A program made the position numbers and the translations under genes. Source: Gyrodactylus bullatarudis (lineage: Eukaryota > Platyhelminthes > Monogenea > Gyrodactylidea > Gyrodactylidae). Taken from it: a stretch of DNA of 64,000 bases. The notes below the pieces were generated by a model. That model searched no databases, was not told where the DNA came from, and saw only the letters and a list, made by a program, of their open reading frames with translations. The stretch lies in the NCBI GenBank assembly GCA_012064415.1, contig SSNU01000294.1, forward strand, positions 62,001 to 126,000, read 5' to 3'. Shown here in pieces: positions 23,416 to 33,840 of this stretch (positions are counted from its first letter, which is position 1; every line of letters begins with the position of its first letter).

Positions 23416-23597
23416 ATTTTTTAGTCTTTATTTTTAAATCGAACATTTTTATTTATATACAGAATTATAAAGATTAATGATTGTATAAATAAGAGAACAG
23501 AGAAAGAGTGTTTAATGTGCCCGGAGGGTTTGAACCTGGGATCGAGAGTAAAGGGGTCCGTATGAGAGGTGAAAGAGATACCACTACGCCAATCAAT
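23416..23597 (-). mobile_element. tRNA-derived SINE
   Basis: On the minus strand the head reads TGGCGTAGTGGTATCTC (A-box-like) and later CAGGTTCAAACCC (B-box-like), followed by the shared body GGGCACATTAAACACTC and ending in an A-rich tail (T-rich at about 23418-23435 on the plus strand). It is about 180 bp. The same family is at 25783, 23098 and 21185. Confidence 0.7.
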
Positions 23598-23609
23598 TAA
23601 TGAAGCAGT

Positions 23610-24880
23610 TTGGATAAAACTTTTGTATTTTTTACAACTACTAATGTATTGTGAATAAATATTTACCAACCAAAAAATTAAATCTCACGATGTAATTTTG
23701 GGTTTTTTCGACCAGTGTCACTTTAGAGAGAATAAGTTTTTGGTGACTTGATACACCAATCTGATAACTTTTACTCTTTTAAGAGAATCCCATGTAACAA
23801 CGAACCACTAGACAGTGGGGAAATAACTATAGAATTTATGTTGAAAAAGTGATGAGACATGCTGAAAATTGTCCATTCCTGTTTTCAGTATTTATATGTG
23901 TATTTTTTCTTCTCTTTTTTCTTCAATCTCTTTATGACTCATACCACTACATCACTGCTATTATTAATATTATATAGCCAGCAGTAGGAGTGATGGATGG
24001 TAATGGAAGTGGTCTCTTTCAATAACTCGTATAAAATTCAACCAAGTGAACTGTCCAAAAAATTAGCTACATTCAAAAAGAATCCACTTGATCCCTGATT
24101 CATGGGTTGATTACGTAACATGTTGCTTGGAAAAATATTTTTTCAAACGTTTTATTTCATGTAAATGTCGTGAATTATTTTTTTCTATCAAAGTAAACAA
24201 ACACACTCCATGTTTATACATAGCCCATTGACCCTTGCATATTGTTGTTTAATAAAAAAAATACCAAAGAGTCCCCCATAATATTTTCCCATTCCCTCAA
24301 GTGTTGTTGCAACAAAGTGTCTTGGTGTTCCCCCCTCCACTAACTACTCCGTGCATAATAAATTTATAACGCAATAATAGGGGTGGGATGTTGAGTTTGA
24401 AACTGTTTTTTTTTTCATCAATATGAAATAAAAATATGCAAGATTATATAGGACTACTCATATACATGCAAATACCATTTTTTATGTCTACCTATTGTAA
24501 TAATCTATACTAAATTATTTATTCAGAATCTCGAATTCGAATTTTGTGTAAAATTGTTCACACTTGCTTAACAAGAAACCTGATATTAGGTAAGATCCCC
24601 CTGAAAAAAAATTGTCAATGAAAACATTCTGCACCAGATACCTGGCATGAATGACAGGCAATTTGTTTTCTTCCAATCCATTTGACACATACACTACATT
24701 TGTGTTCTAGGCCGTGATAGTTGAAGTAATGAGGTCAAGATTCATTTTCAGGTGTACTAGAATGGGCTCTTTGGAAAACTTGCAAAATTAAAAGATCAAA
24801 TCATGATATGCTTGTTCAATAAAACACATACCAAATAGGCCATTATGACTTTATATTCTATGAAAAAAGCACTACATTCC
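23610..24880. other. Intergenic, no gene supported
   Basis: AT-rich DNA with homopolymer runs. No exon, RNA gene or repeat boundary was recognised. Confidence 0.35.
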
Positions 24881-24884
24881 ATCA

Positions 24885-25235
24885 TTAGAAAGGAAATTTA
24901 TCAAGCTACAAAATCATGTATAATTCGTAAAGATAGCTTTTAACTGATGCACACCATAGTTACTTGAAGAAGGGGGATTTTTTTGAAAATTTTGTCAATT
25001 ATTTGAAAAAAATAGTCGTAGATCTCAAATATGTAATCGCCTGCTCGATATCTCTTATAGTTTAGAAGATAACTGGTTTTAGAGCCAAAAAATGCCAATT
25101 TTAACATCTCAAAAAGATAAGTCGGCTTACAAAAAGGAATTCAGATTCAGAATCAGCGTAATTATTTTGTTTAGATTGCAAATTTTCTCATTTGTGTGAT
25201 GAAAAAATAATAATTTGGGTCATGAAGGGTTAATC
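24885..25235 (+). repeat. Dispersed repeat, copy B (copy A at 7370-7595)
   Basis: Shares AAAGATAGCTTTTAACTGATG, GTAATCGCCTGCTCGATATC and AAAGATAAGTCGGCTT blocks with 7370-7595. It ends in GAAGGGTTAATCG, which resembles the terminal AAGGGTTA of the TTAA-type MITEs, suggesting it is a related member. Confidence 0.5.
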
Positions 25236-25782
25236 GAGATTATTTATATATCAGAACAAACTTGGAAACGTATGGTTTTGTTTCCGATCATCTTCAAAAT
25301 GAGATTAAGGCTGGGAAAAGTTTGGTCTACTCTAATCTATACCTTTGATTCACTGCATGATTAATAATTATAATCATTGATTATACTACCATGAACTAAT
25401 TTATTATGAGTGAGAAGTAAAAATGTTTCCCCACTCCCCACCCTTGCCAATGTTCCATTTTATGTAGGATGTAACAAAGAAAGTGAAATGGCTTTCTTTT
25501 TAGGGGAAGAAAATAAAGTGATACATTCATTCTGGGATATTGTCTACATATCTCTCAAGGTCATTTATATTCCCTGTGGGGTCTTCATCTATCTGTCTCT
25601 CTCTCTCTGGTCAATGTTATTCTAGGCATATGGAAATCCGCCAACTTGGCTAAATTGCGAGAAAAACTTGAAAAAAATTCTTGTGTAAAATCGAATGTAA
25701 ACTGAAATACGAGACTTGTAAATAAATGCAGAGAGTTTTTTTCAAACCCCGGTATCTTTATGGTTAAATATTTTCATTGTTA
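25236..25782. other. Intergenic, no gene supported
   Basis: A short CT microsatellite at about 25592-25607 lies inside an unassigned 71-codon open frame (25410-25625). Nothing else was recognised. Confidence 0.35.
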
Positions 25783-25961
25783 ATTTTTTTTTTTGAAATC
25801 GAACATTTTTATTTACATACAGAATTATAATGATTAATGATTGTACATACAAGAGAACAGGCAAAGAGTGTTCAATGTGCCCGGTGTGGAAGGGTTTGAA
25901 CCTTGGACCGAGAGTAAGGGGGTCCAAATGATAGATGAGAGAGATACCACTACGCCACACC
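25783..25961 (-). mobile_element. tRNA-derived SINE, most complete copy
   Basis: On the minus strand a tRNA-like head covers 25961-25883: it opens GGTGTGG and closes CCACACC, a 7-bp acceptor stem. It contains an A-box-like TGGCGTAGTGG and a T arm AAGGTTCAAACCCTT. A body of about 90 bp follows (GGGCACATTGAACACTC to GAAATC) and then an A tail (12 Ts at 25783-25794 on the plus strand). Two overlapping open frames here are by-products of the SINE. Confidence 0.8.
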
Positions 25962-25969
25962 GGATTTCA

Positions 25970-26590
25970 TTTAGCCAATCACATATTGCAAAATAAACAC
26001 AAGTTTCATTCAACCCCTGGAAGAAATTGACGGCCAAGATTAAGAGAACTACTCAACTCCTGAAATGTATTTAACTGTAAAAGTAAGTTTAAGATACAGT
26101 GCTCATTGCTAAAAGCTGTCAGAGTTATTTTTGAAGAGTAGAGAAATTGATTTCTGGAAATTAAGCATTTTTCGTGTTTGAATGTGACAATACGACTTTT
26201 ATTCAAAAATGGGAAGAAATCTTGAATGATATGAATTTAAATTTTGTACAAGAGTAATCATAATTCTTTTTTTTTGTTAGACGAATTTCTTATATTTAAA
26301 TAAAATTGATAATTACAAAATAATAAAGTAATCTTTATAGGGGTTTTCGTTCAAGGCAAAATAAATGAAAAATGATGTATAAAAAAATTAAATTAAAAAA
26401 AAATGTTTTATCAATTCATCAATTTGGCGAATGAAATTAGTAATCTATGATAGCTAATCATAAGGTTATAAAATATGAAAAACTAGTGTCTGCAATCAAA
26501 ACGAAAATCATCTGGTTAATGGAGGTATGAATAAAGTAAAGACTTAGAGTAATCTAATTTAGATCTAATGTGTGATTTAGATTCTAGGCC
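25970..26590. other. Intergenic, no gene supported
   Basis: AT-rich DNA; no exon or repeat boundary recognised. Confidence 0.35.
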
Positions 26591-26596
26591 TTCAAT

Positions 26597-26793
26597 GTCT
26601 AAGTAGTATCATAATAGTAAGTAAACAGTTCATTGATATCTACATTTAGAAAAAAAAAATGGCTACCAATTCATTCAAAGCGCGCGTGTGTATGTGTAGA
26701 ATTCTTGAATGCATGTCTCTCTGATATTCTTTTGAGTAAAAAAGTAATCTAGATAAAAAATGTTTTGACATTGTCACTGTCAACGATATAATC
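26597..26793. repeat. 200-bp duplicated block, copy 1 (copy 2 at 32329-32515)
   Basis: The two blocks share CCTTCAATG, AAACAGTTCATTGATATCTAC, ATGGCTACCAATTCATTCAA, AGCGCGCG, TGTAGAATTCT and AAGTAATCTAGATAAAAAA in the same order at about 85% identity. A short GC alternation (AGCGCGCG) stands out in AT-rich DNA. There is no long frame and no terminal inverted repeat, so the nature of the block is unknown. Confidence 0.65.
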
Positions 26794-26799
26794 CATAGA

Positions 26800-27465
26800 G
26801 TTTGGTCAGGTTTTGATTTTGGAATTGCAAATTTGTAGTATACTGACAAAAAATACGCATGTACAAATTATGGATGTTTTCTAGTTTTTTTTAGAAATCT
26901 GTTTCGAGAAAATAGGTAATTTGTTCAAAATAAAATATAGGAATAAACTATCTGGATTATTTAATGAAATAGAAATGTTTGAATAGTATAATTAACCTTC
27001 GAATGAGAAATTCATTCTTTCTAACGGGAGTTTTAATACAAATGAGGGTGTATAGACCTCCAAATTTCATTCTATAAGGGTTAATATCTTTGTAGTTGAT
27101 CTAAAAGGGTTATTCAAAAATCATTCAGGATATAGAAAAGATATCGAGTAGTCAATTTTGTAATAATATATGGGATATCAAATCCATACTGGCTCATGTA
27201 TTAGGACCAAAAGAGATTACTTTAAATCATTACTTTATTCCTCGTTACATCAAGTTAAAGAATCCATTATGTTCATAGTAATTGCTTTTCAGATTTTCCT
27301 TATAACCATTCCAGATTTCTCAAAAAACTTATTTTATTTAAAACAATTAAATAAAAAATAACTCAAATTTTCTTGAAAAAATGTACTGAATTTTTACAGA
27401 TTTATTTATACAATAAAATAAATTTTTCTAAAAAAAATTGAAAAATCAAACACTAGAGGCATCCT
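26800..27465. other. Intergenic, no gene supported
   Basis: No exon or repeat boundary recognised. Confidence 0.35.
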
Positions 27466-27469
27466 GGTT

Positions 27470-28420
27470 TTCTTTTGTTGGCACATCATCTCAAGGTCCT
27501 CCAGCAGAATCTTTCTCAATTGTAAGGTGAGAGATTATTCGCTTAGCATTGTCCTATTCCTCAATCAAATGCTGATATTCAGCTTCCGGAGAACATAGAG
27601 GGTGTTCTCCTTAAATTTGCTGACGATCTAAAGTTCGTCTTCAAGGTGAAAAATTCCCTTGATATTTTAAAAATAAATCACAACTTCTGTCTTCTTAAAG
27701 GTTCCCTTGAGACCATGGGGCTCTATATTAATTGAGATAAATGCAAAATTATGCTCCCATGCAGTCTCCCTGCAACCCTCTTGGAATCGCTTCTACTTCC
27801 TGGAGAAATTGTCTCCTTTACTTTAGATCTACGTTTCAGTATTTCTGATGGACTTAAAATTGACCCACTCTCTAATTTACCTAAGATTAATACCATAATT
27901 TTTTTAATTTTAAAATTCTCCAAGTCAATTAATTTAAGACTTAAAGCCTTTGTTTTGAATAATCTTGATTACATCTCTCCACTTGTTCCCTTTTTATCCA
28001 TAGAAAAATCTTTGGAGATCGAGCATGTCCAATCCAGGTTTTTGTATTTTCTTTATCCAGATTTAGACTCGTATAATGCACGAATTTTGAAATCTGGACT
28101 TAACCCTCTATGGGTTAGAAGATACGCAATAATTACAAAAACTTTTGTAAAATCAGCCAACATCTTTGAAAATTCTTATAATCTTAGATCTTCCTCCTTC
28201 TCCAATCATTATTTGTTATCTACATATAACATGATTGAAAACAAATTAAAAATATCAGAATGTAATGATTTGACCAATATTAAGGCAATCATGTTGCATA
28301 TTGGATCTAAATTAGATTATACAAAAAGTCTACTTTATCTTCAATAATTCCAGAATGATTTAATGAAATTTCTTGAAGAGCTTATTTAGTCATTATGTTA
28401 TTTTTTAAATTTCTTTTATT
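27470..28420 (+). pseudogene. Non-LTR retrotransposon, RT remnant (fullest copy)
   Basis: The fragment begins near a degenerate SSQGPPAES block (the family usually has QQGDPLG), with frameshifts. It then reads ENIEGVLLKFADDLKFVFK, which carries the reverse-transcriptase catalytic F-A-D-D motif. After GLYIN a TGA interrupts, then an open frame of 198 codons (27751-28347) covers the thumb and C-terminal region: [62 protein letters not shown] and SKLDYTKSLLY. The 3' tail has CCAGAATGATTTAATGAAAT. The N-terminal half of the enzyme and any endonuclease are missing. It is inactive. Confidence 0.8.
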
Positions 28421-28450
28421 CTGGGAATAAGAAAAAAGATTATATTGAAG

Positions 28451-28485
28451 GCCATATGTACATTTCACAAAGCATCATCAGTGGC
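28451..28485 (-). ncRNA. Hammerhead-ribozyme-like motif, copy 3
   Basis: On the minus strand: GCCA (28485-28482), CTGATGA (28481-28475), eight bases TGCTTTGT, GAA, ATGTACAT, A, then TGGC (28454-28451) pairing with GCCA. Stem I therefore pairs with different bases from copy 1 (GACACTA/TGGTGTT), a compensatory difference. Surrounding sequence also resembles the inverse of 20870-20956, so this is the end of another Penelope-like fragment. Confidence 0.4.
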
Positions 28486-28529
28486 AATACTTTAAAAATG
28501 ATATAAGTTAAAAAATGTAAACAAAAAAT

Positions 28530-30965
28530 GTAATGTATTCATGCTTAGAACCGGGTAAAATCAATTTTTAAGGTAATTAAAATCAATTTTTTTTGTTAAA
28601 CGTAGTAAAATTCATTGAAAAATCTTGGCGTTACTTCAAAATATTTTTCATCTTTAATCGAGATTTTGTATATTGGAACCTAATTGGAAATAAACAAAAA
28701 GTGTCTTACAGTCTCTCATCATCTTCAAAATGAGATTGACTTTGTCTATCATTAATCCCAGTAAAAACATGGAGAGTTCTCATTCTATGGTTAGAAAGCT
28801 AACAAAAGTTTTCAATGAATTTTGCTTTCCAAGTCTTTTCTGTTGAACCAACCAATTACAAGGTTGGTATCTTCTTTTTCTGCTCTCTCTCTCTCTCTCT
28901 CTCTTTAACTTTAATTGCAATAACAAGCCTGGGCGAAACATCAGATTTTTTTAATGAGGAATTGAAAATCCATAAAGGGAAAATTCAATTCAAATGAAAT
29001 TTATGCACTAAAGAATAATAATTCAGATGAGTCATTCATTCATTCATTCAAATTCCCCTTTTCTACACGTTTAATACGTATGATTGTATACGTTAGTTAG
29101 TTAGACGAGGAATAACTTTTTAGTTTTCACATCAAAACTCTTCCCTTCAACACACACACACACACTATCTGTGTGTATGTAAAGTATAAATAGAATAAAT
29201 AAATAAATAGAAACGACTTATTTCGCATGTTTTCTCATCAGAGAGATAGAGAAAGAAAAAATAACCATCCCAACAACTTTCATTCATCCTCTCTCTCACC
29301 CCTCCCCCTCTTATATGCTCATCGAGAAAGCCATTATACACTTTTTTTATTTTAATAACCAACAAAAGTTTTAATAATAACGATACAAATTATGTTGTCA
29401 ATGGTAGTTGAACCGAGTCAGGGAAAATAGGCTTTTGATTTTATATCAGAGAAAGATAACATCCAGTTAATGAAAGATGTCTATTGAAGAAAATTCATCA
29501 CTCAGTCTCTTGTACTAAGCTGATGATGAATCTGAGTTTGGTAAATAAACGTATTATGTCATTTTTCAATGAGATGTGTGACTTGAAAAAATTACAATTT
29601 CATTGAAAAATAGAATGAAAAAGATAGAAAAATGTCTAAAATGGTTAACCCATCTCATTCTCTATGCTCTTTCGAAAGAAAATCAAATGTGCGTAATTTC
29701 ATGTTGAACAAGTCATTGGTGTGTGTGTATACAATTTGGTTGGGTGAGTGTGTGTGTACATGTGTGTCTACAAGTGTGCATGCATTTGTTTATTAAATTG
29801 AAATGTGCAATTTTTTCATTTGTACTTGTATAATATGTTCAATCAAAATTACAATAAAGAATAAATATTCCATGTTAAACCTGGTTTAGTATGATTGTAC
29901 TGTATTTATTCCAAATTTAACCTGAATTTTATTGATCTCCATAATTTAGTGTTTTGGAAATCAATTAATCTGGTTCCTTTCACGTTTCATTCGTGCATGT
30001 GTTCCCAATTGACGCCATCTTTCAATGTCCATTATTATCTCTAATTCACAGTATAGAAAATCTTTGATTTCTCAAATCAAATTAGTGCTTGATTTCATTC
30101 CTCTTCTATGCTATGCTAGGGAAGAAGAGGAAAAAAGACAAACAAATGAGTCATGAAACAAAGTAAGAGAGTACAGTACTGTAATAAGAGATAATTTCTA
30201 TAGAAGAAAAATTATAATTCATGCCCCTATAATATTTTTTCTGATAAGAGTAAACAACATCTACTCTCCTAGAAGAGGAAGAAGAAGGGTAAAAATATCG
30301 AAAGATTCTCATCATCATCATCTGTTGAAATAAAAATGATTTTCTTTGCATACATTCATACATGTAAATTTAGTTTGACATGATCAAAACTTTTTCCAAA
30401 ATGTTGAGATTAATTCAATAACTTGTGGACACTGTCAACATTTAAAATTCCATTCTCTCTCGAGCCCGCATATTTCCCACAAAGGGAGAAGAGACAGAGA
30501 TAAATTCACCTCCAATCGGTTTAGTCATGCCAGAGTATTAAAAAAACATAATTTGATTGAGAATGGTAAAGAGGGCTTAGTCAACAGGCCTATTTGTGTC
30601 CAACCAATGAAGACGAATAAATAACCAAATGATTCTGTGAATGAAAAAAAAGGATTGTTACTACTACTACTACTTTTCATTGAATAAAATGAAAATCAAT
30701 AAAAAGTAGAAGTAGGAATTTTCATGATTGAAATATATATTCTCGTAAATTTTCGAAAATCCACTTGGAATCATGCATTTAGGAAATTAGAAACAAGATG
30801 TATATTGAGATATTTCCTAAAGCATCATCAATGAAAATAGGTTAAGAATTCATTTAAGTTGATAATTTACACATAATGAAGGAAGAAATAGTAAAAGCCA
30901 AAGAAAATCAGAATGTTTGCTGAAAAAACACCCTCTAATATTTAAAGGAAAAGTGAAAAAGCTCA
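28530..30965. other. Intergenic, microsatellite-rich, no gene supported
   Basis: Holds a CT run (about 28881-28904), CATT repeats (about 29033-29050), CA runs (about 29151-29165) and GT-rich tracts (about 29715-29770). Near 30806-30836 on the minus strand, TTGATGATGCTTTAGGAAATAT is a decayed relative of the hammerhead-like motif. No exon was recognised. Confidence 0.4.
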
Positions 30966-31277
30966 CATAAGTTACAGTCATTTTACGAAATTAGTGGACA
31001 ATTTTTCGATATTAGAGGAATCGTTGACAAAATTAGTGGACAAGTTCACGAAATTAGAATAACAAGAGGTTTAATTATCAAACGAGTTTATCGAAATTAG
31101 TGTTCCTTTTCACGAATTTAGTGGAACGAGTTATCAAAATTAGAAGACGATTTTACAATATTAGTGGAAATAGATAATTGCAGGTTATGAGGTATACAAA
31201 ATTAGTGGAGTGTTTACCGAAATTAAGCGACACTTTTTCGTTTTTAGTGGAGAGTTTTTCAATATTAGTGGATTAAT
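30966..31277 (+). repeat. Diverged 21-bp tandem array, about 14 units
   Basis: From 30987, units start GAAATTAGTGGACAATTTTTC, then GATATTAGAGG and AAAATTAGTGG forms, and so on. Most measure exactly 21 bp; two gaps of 41-43 bp fit double units. The core AATTAGTGGA and a closing TTT-A/T-C are kept while the rest varies. The period equals seven codons, and the first units translate in one frame to TKLVDNF and TKLVDKF heptads before stops appear. It is either a minisatellite or the relic of a coiled-coil coding repeat. Confidence 0.65.
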
Positions 31278-32328
31278 AATTATTATAATAGTTAAAGGTT
31301 AAATGAATGATTCTTTTGAACACAAGCCTCTTCCGTGAAATCTAAGCTCAATTTGTTGAAATATCATTTTAAAAATAAACCAGAGCATAAGTGGGGGAGG
31401 GGAGAACTGGACAACTTGAGAGAAATATTCAAGTTGTTAAGCTTCGGGTCAGTCAGGAATATTTGTCATGTCAGGGCTGTTTTTTTAATTTCATCACACA
31501 CATCCTCACTCTTCATGTTAAGATTAGAGAGAGAGAGGGGTGAAAGAAAATATTTAACATGTTCATCTGAGAGCAAAATAACCACACGGTTGCTTGTACA
31601 TTTGTTGTACATAAGAATGAAATGAAATACAAACACAAAATTAACATTGACTTTTGGTGATTATATAATCCATCTCTCTGGTACACAAACATTGTCTGAG
31701 AGAAAGTTACACAATCTACCAACAAGCAGACATGCAGGAAGAGCAAAATTACCCCCCTCACCTCCTTATAATGAACGAGAGAAAGAGAGTGGGAAAGATA
31801 AAGCTTTGAATGATAATCCTACGGTTTATTGATTGTACATAATTGTAGATAAACAATCAATATCCTCTGCGAAACAAATGGGAAAATGTTTGTCCTCTAA
31901 AGACCAAGAAGAGTCTGTGACCACTAAAGAGACAGGTTTTAGATTTTCAAAATTGTGTCTAATAATAGATTTAAAAGGTCCACTTGTAAGTAGTCAGATC
32001 CCAAAAAAATAGCTTTTCGTTTGAAGAATTTGAAGATGACTCCAAATATCTTTAACACTATTGAATAACTTTTAAGACACTATTTGCTACTACTTACTAA
32101 AATTTACTTGACCTGAAATCTATACCCCTAATCACCACAAGAATTCGCGAAACGAAAGAAAAATAAAAAGAATTATCGATTATTTTTCTTGCTATTATTA
32201 TTATTATTATTGAACAAGGTGTGTAAATCTAGTTTGTAATTTATTTTTTTTCAACATGGACTACCACTACAAATTGTATAATACAAAGAGTTTTGTGATT
32301 TTTTTTCTTTCTCTCTTACTTAATATGC
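31278..32328. other. Intergenic, no gene supported
   Basis: Contains an AG-rich tract (about 31524-31540), reverse-overlapping short frames and a TTA microsatellite (about 32190-32210). No exon was recognised. Confidence 0.35.
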
Positions 32329-32515
32329 CTTCAATGTTTAAATAGTAGTGAGTAAACAGTTCATTGATATCTACATTTAGAAAAACAAAATGGCTACCAA
32401 TTCATTCAAAGCGCGCGCGAGTGTGTAGAATTCTTTAATGCATGTCTCTTTCATGTTCTCTTGAGTAAAAAAGTAATCTAGATAAAAAAATGTTTTGACA
32501 TTGTCACTGTCAAAG
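32329..32515. repeat. 200-bp duplicated block, copy 2 (copy 1 at 26597-26793)
   Basis: Direct-orientation partner of 26597-26793. The GC alternation is slightly longer here (AGCGCGCGCG). Ends of the similarity are not marked by duplications. Confidence 0.65.
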
Positions 32516-33840
32516 AGGAAATCGACTCTCTCTCCCTTCTACCTTGTAATTATAAAATGTTATGGAGTAGAGCAATTGGACTACAAGTTTTTCTTGATGA
32601 GTCATTCAACTGATGTAATCACCATTCGTTTACTTCTTCCCTTAAAGTGTAATTTCTAAAGTTTATTTAATTCCAAGTTATTATTATTCTTTTTCTCATC
32701 TCTATACAATACAAATGATGTAATTATCATGATAATACGTACGCAATGGAGCCTCTCACTCAATATACATCTTGCCTTGCTATATATTTAGTCATCAAGG
32801 GTGGCAGAGGGTAGAAAAGCAAGTTTACTTTCTGCATTCAAAATTATTCACACGCATACGACCCCCTCCTCTATTTTTCTTTCTTGAGAGAGACATGTTT
32901 TTCTTGAAAATACAATAAAATTGTAATTTTGTAAAATCACACACCTAACTTACTACTGTGTACTGTAGTATTCAAATTCAAATGAAATTAAGGAAAGACA
33001 GACAGAAATCCATGCTCTAATGATTAGTCATGGACCAAGAGTTGTGATTCTATATATTGGGATTTCATTGTCGTATTTATTGGTTGTATTATTATTAGTA
33101 TTAGAAGAGGAAGAATCATTAAGAAATTGGATAAAAAGTGTAATTCTTATCAAAACTTTTCTTCTTCTAATTTGTGAATGTAAACAAAGAATTTTAAATC
33201 ATAAAAATTCCAAATCTATTTCCGTCTCAATTTAGTAGTATATCATATACTATAGAGTATATATACCTATATATATATTTGTAGTATTAAAAGTGTAGTA
33301 TGATTGTTTTCAAGGTCTACTCTGATTGGTTGTTTTCGCATGTCTGTGTATGCATACATCTACTTTGGATATATTATCAATGGATGTTTTCTCTTTCATT
33401 TCATTAATTGTATTTTTTCAGTCGTCTCACCTCTCACTCTATCCTAGTACAATATCTCTAATTCCAATTAGCCTCGTGTGCATAACAATACAATATAAGA
33501 ATACACACACATTAGAATTTCTCTGGCGATATTGGTTTACAAACTCTTGTTTTGCCTTTTTTCACATCATCCCAATAAAAAGGAAAAACCAGAAAGGATT
33601 ACACTTTATCTCTCTCTTAAATGACGAGTAAATTCAAATGTCCTAATGCTCCTCCTGGTTAATATCTATCTGTCACTACTAGTCACCAGCATAATCAACA
33701 TTTACTAAACTATTCCTTTGGATTATAATCTTCATTCTTTTTTTTACACACGGATTACACACAAATATTTACACTTGTGAATTATTATCATCAGAGTTTT
33801 TATCAGAGACAATTTTTATCGATAGAATAATAAAGGGAAG
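32516..33840. other. Upstream region of the scribbler-like gene
   Basis: AT-rich, with short open frames and a TATATA-rich palindromic stretch near 33236-33300. No TATA-box, initiator or upstream exon could be assigned with confidence, so the 5' untranslated region of the next gene is not defined. Confidence 0.35.

Noticed and set aside
25742..26037. Two overlapping minus-strand frames of 67-72 codons
   Set aside because: They lie across the tRNA-derived SINE and a similar frame occurs in the other SINE copy at 23421, so they are products of the repeat.
30976..31277. CRISPR-like array
   Set aside because: Units are 21 bp, diverged throughout, with no constant repeat/unique spacer alternation, and the genome is animal.
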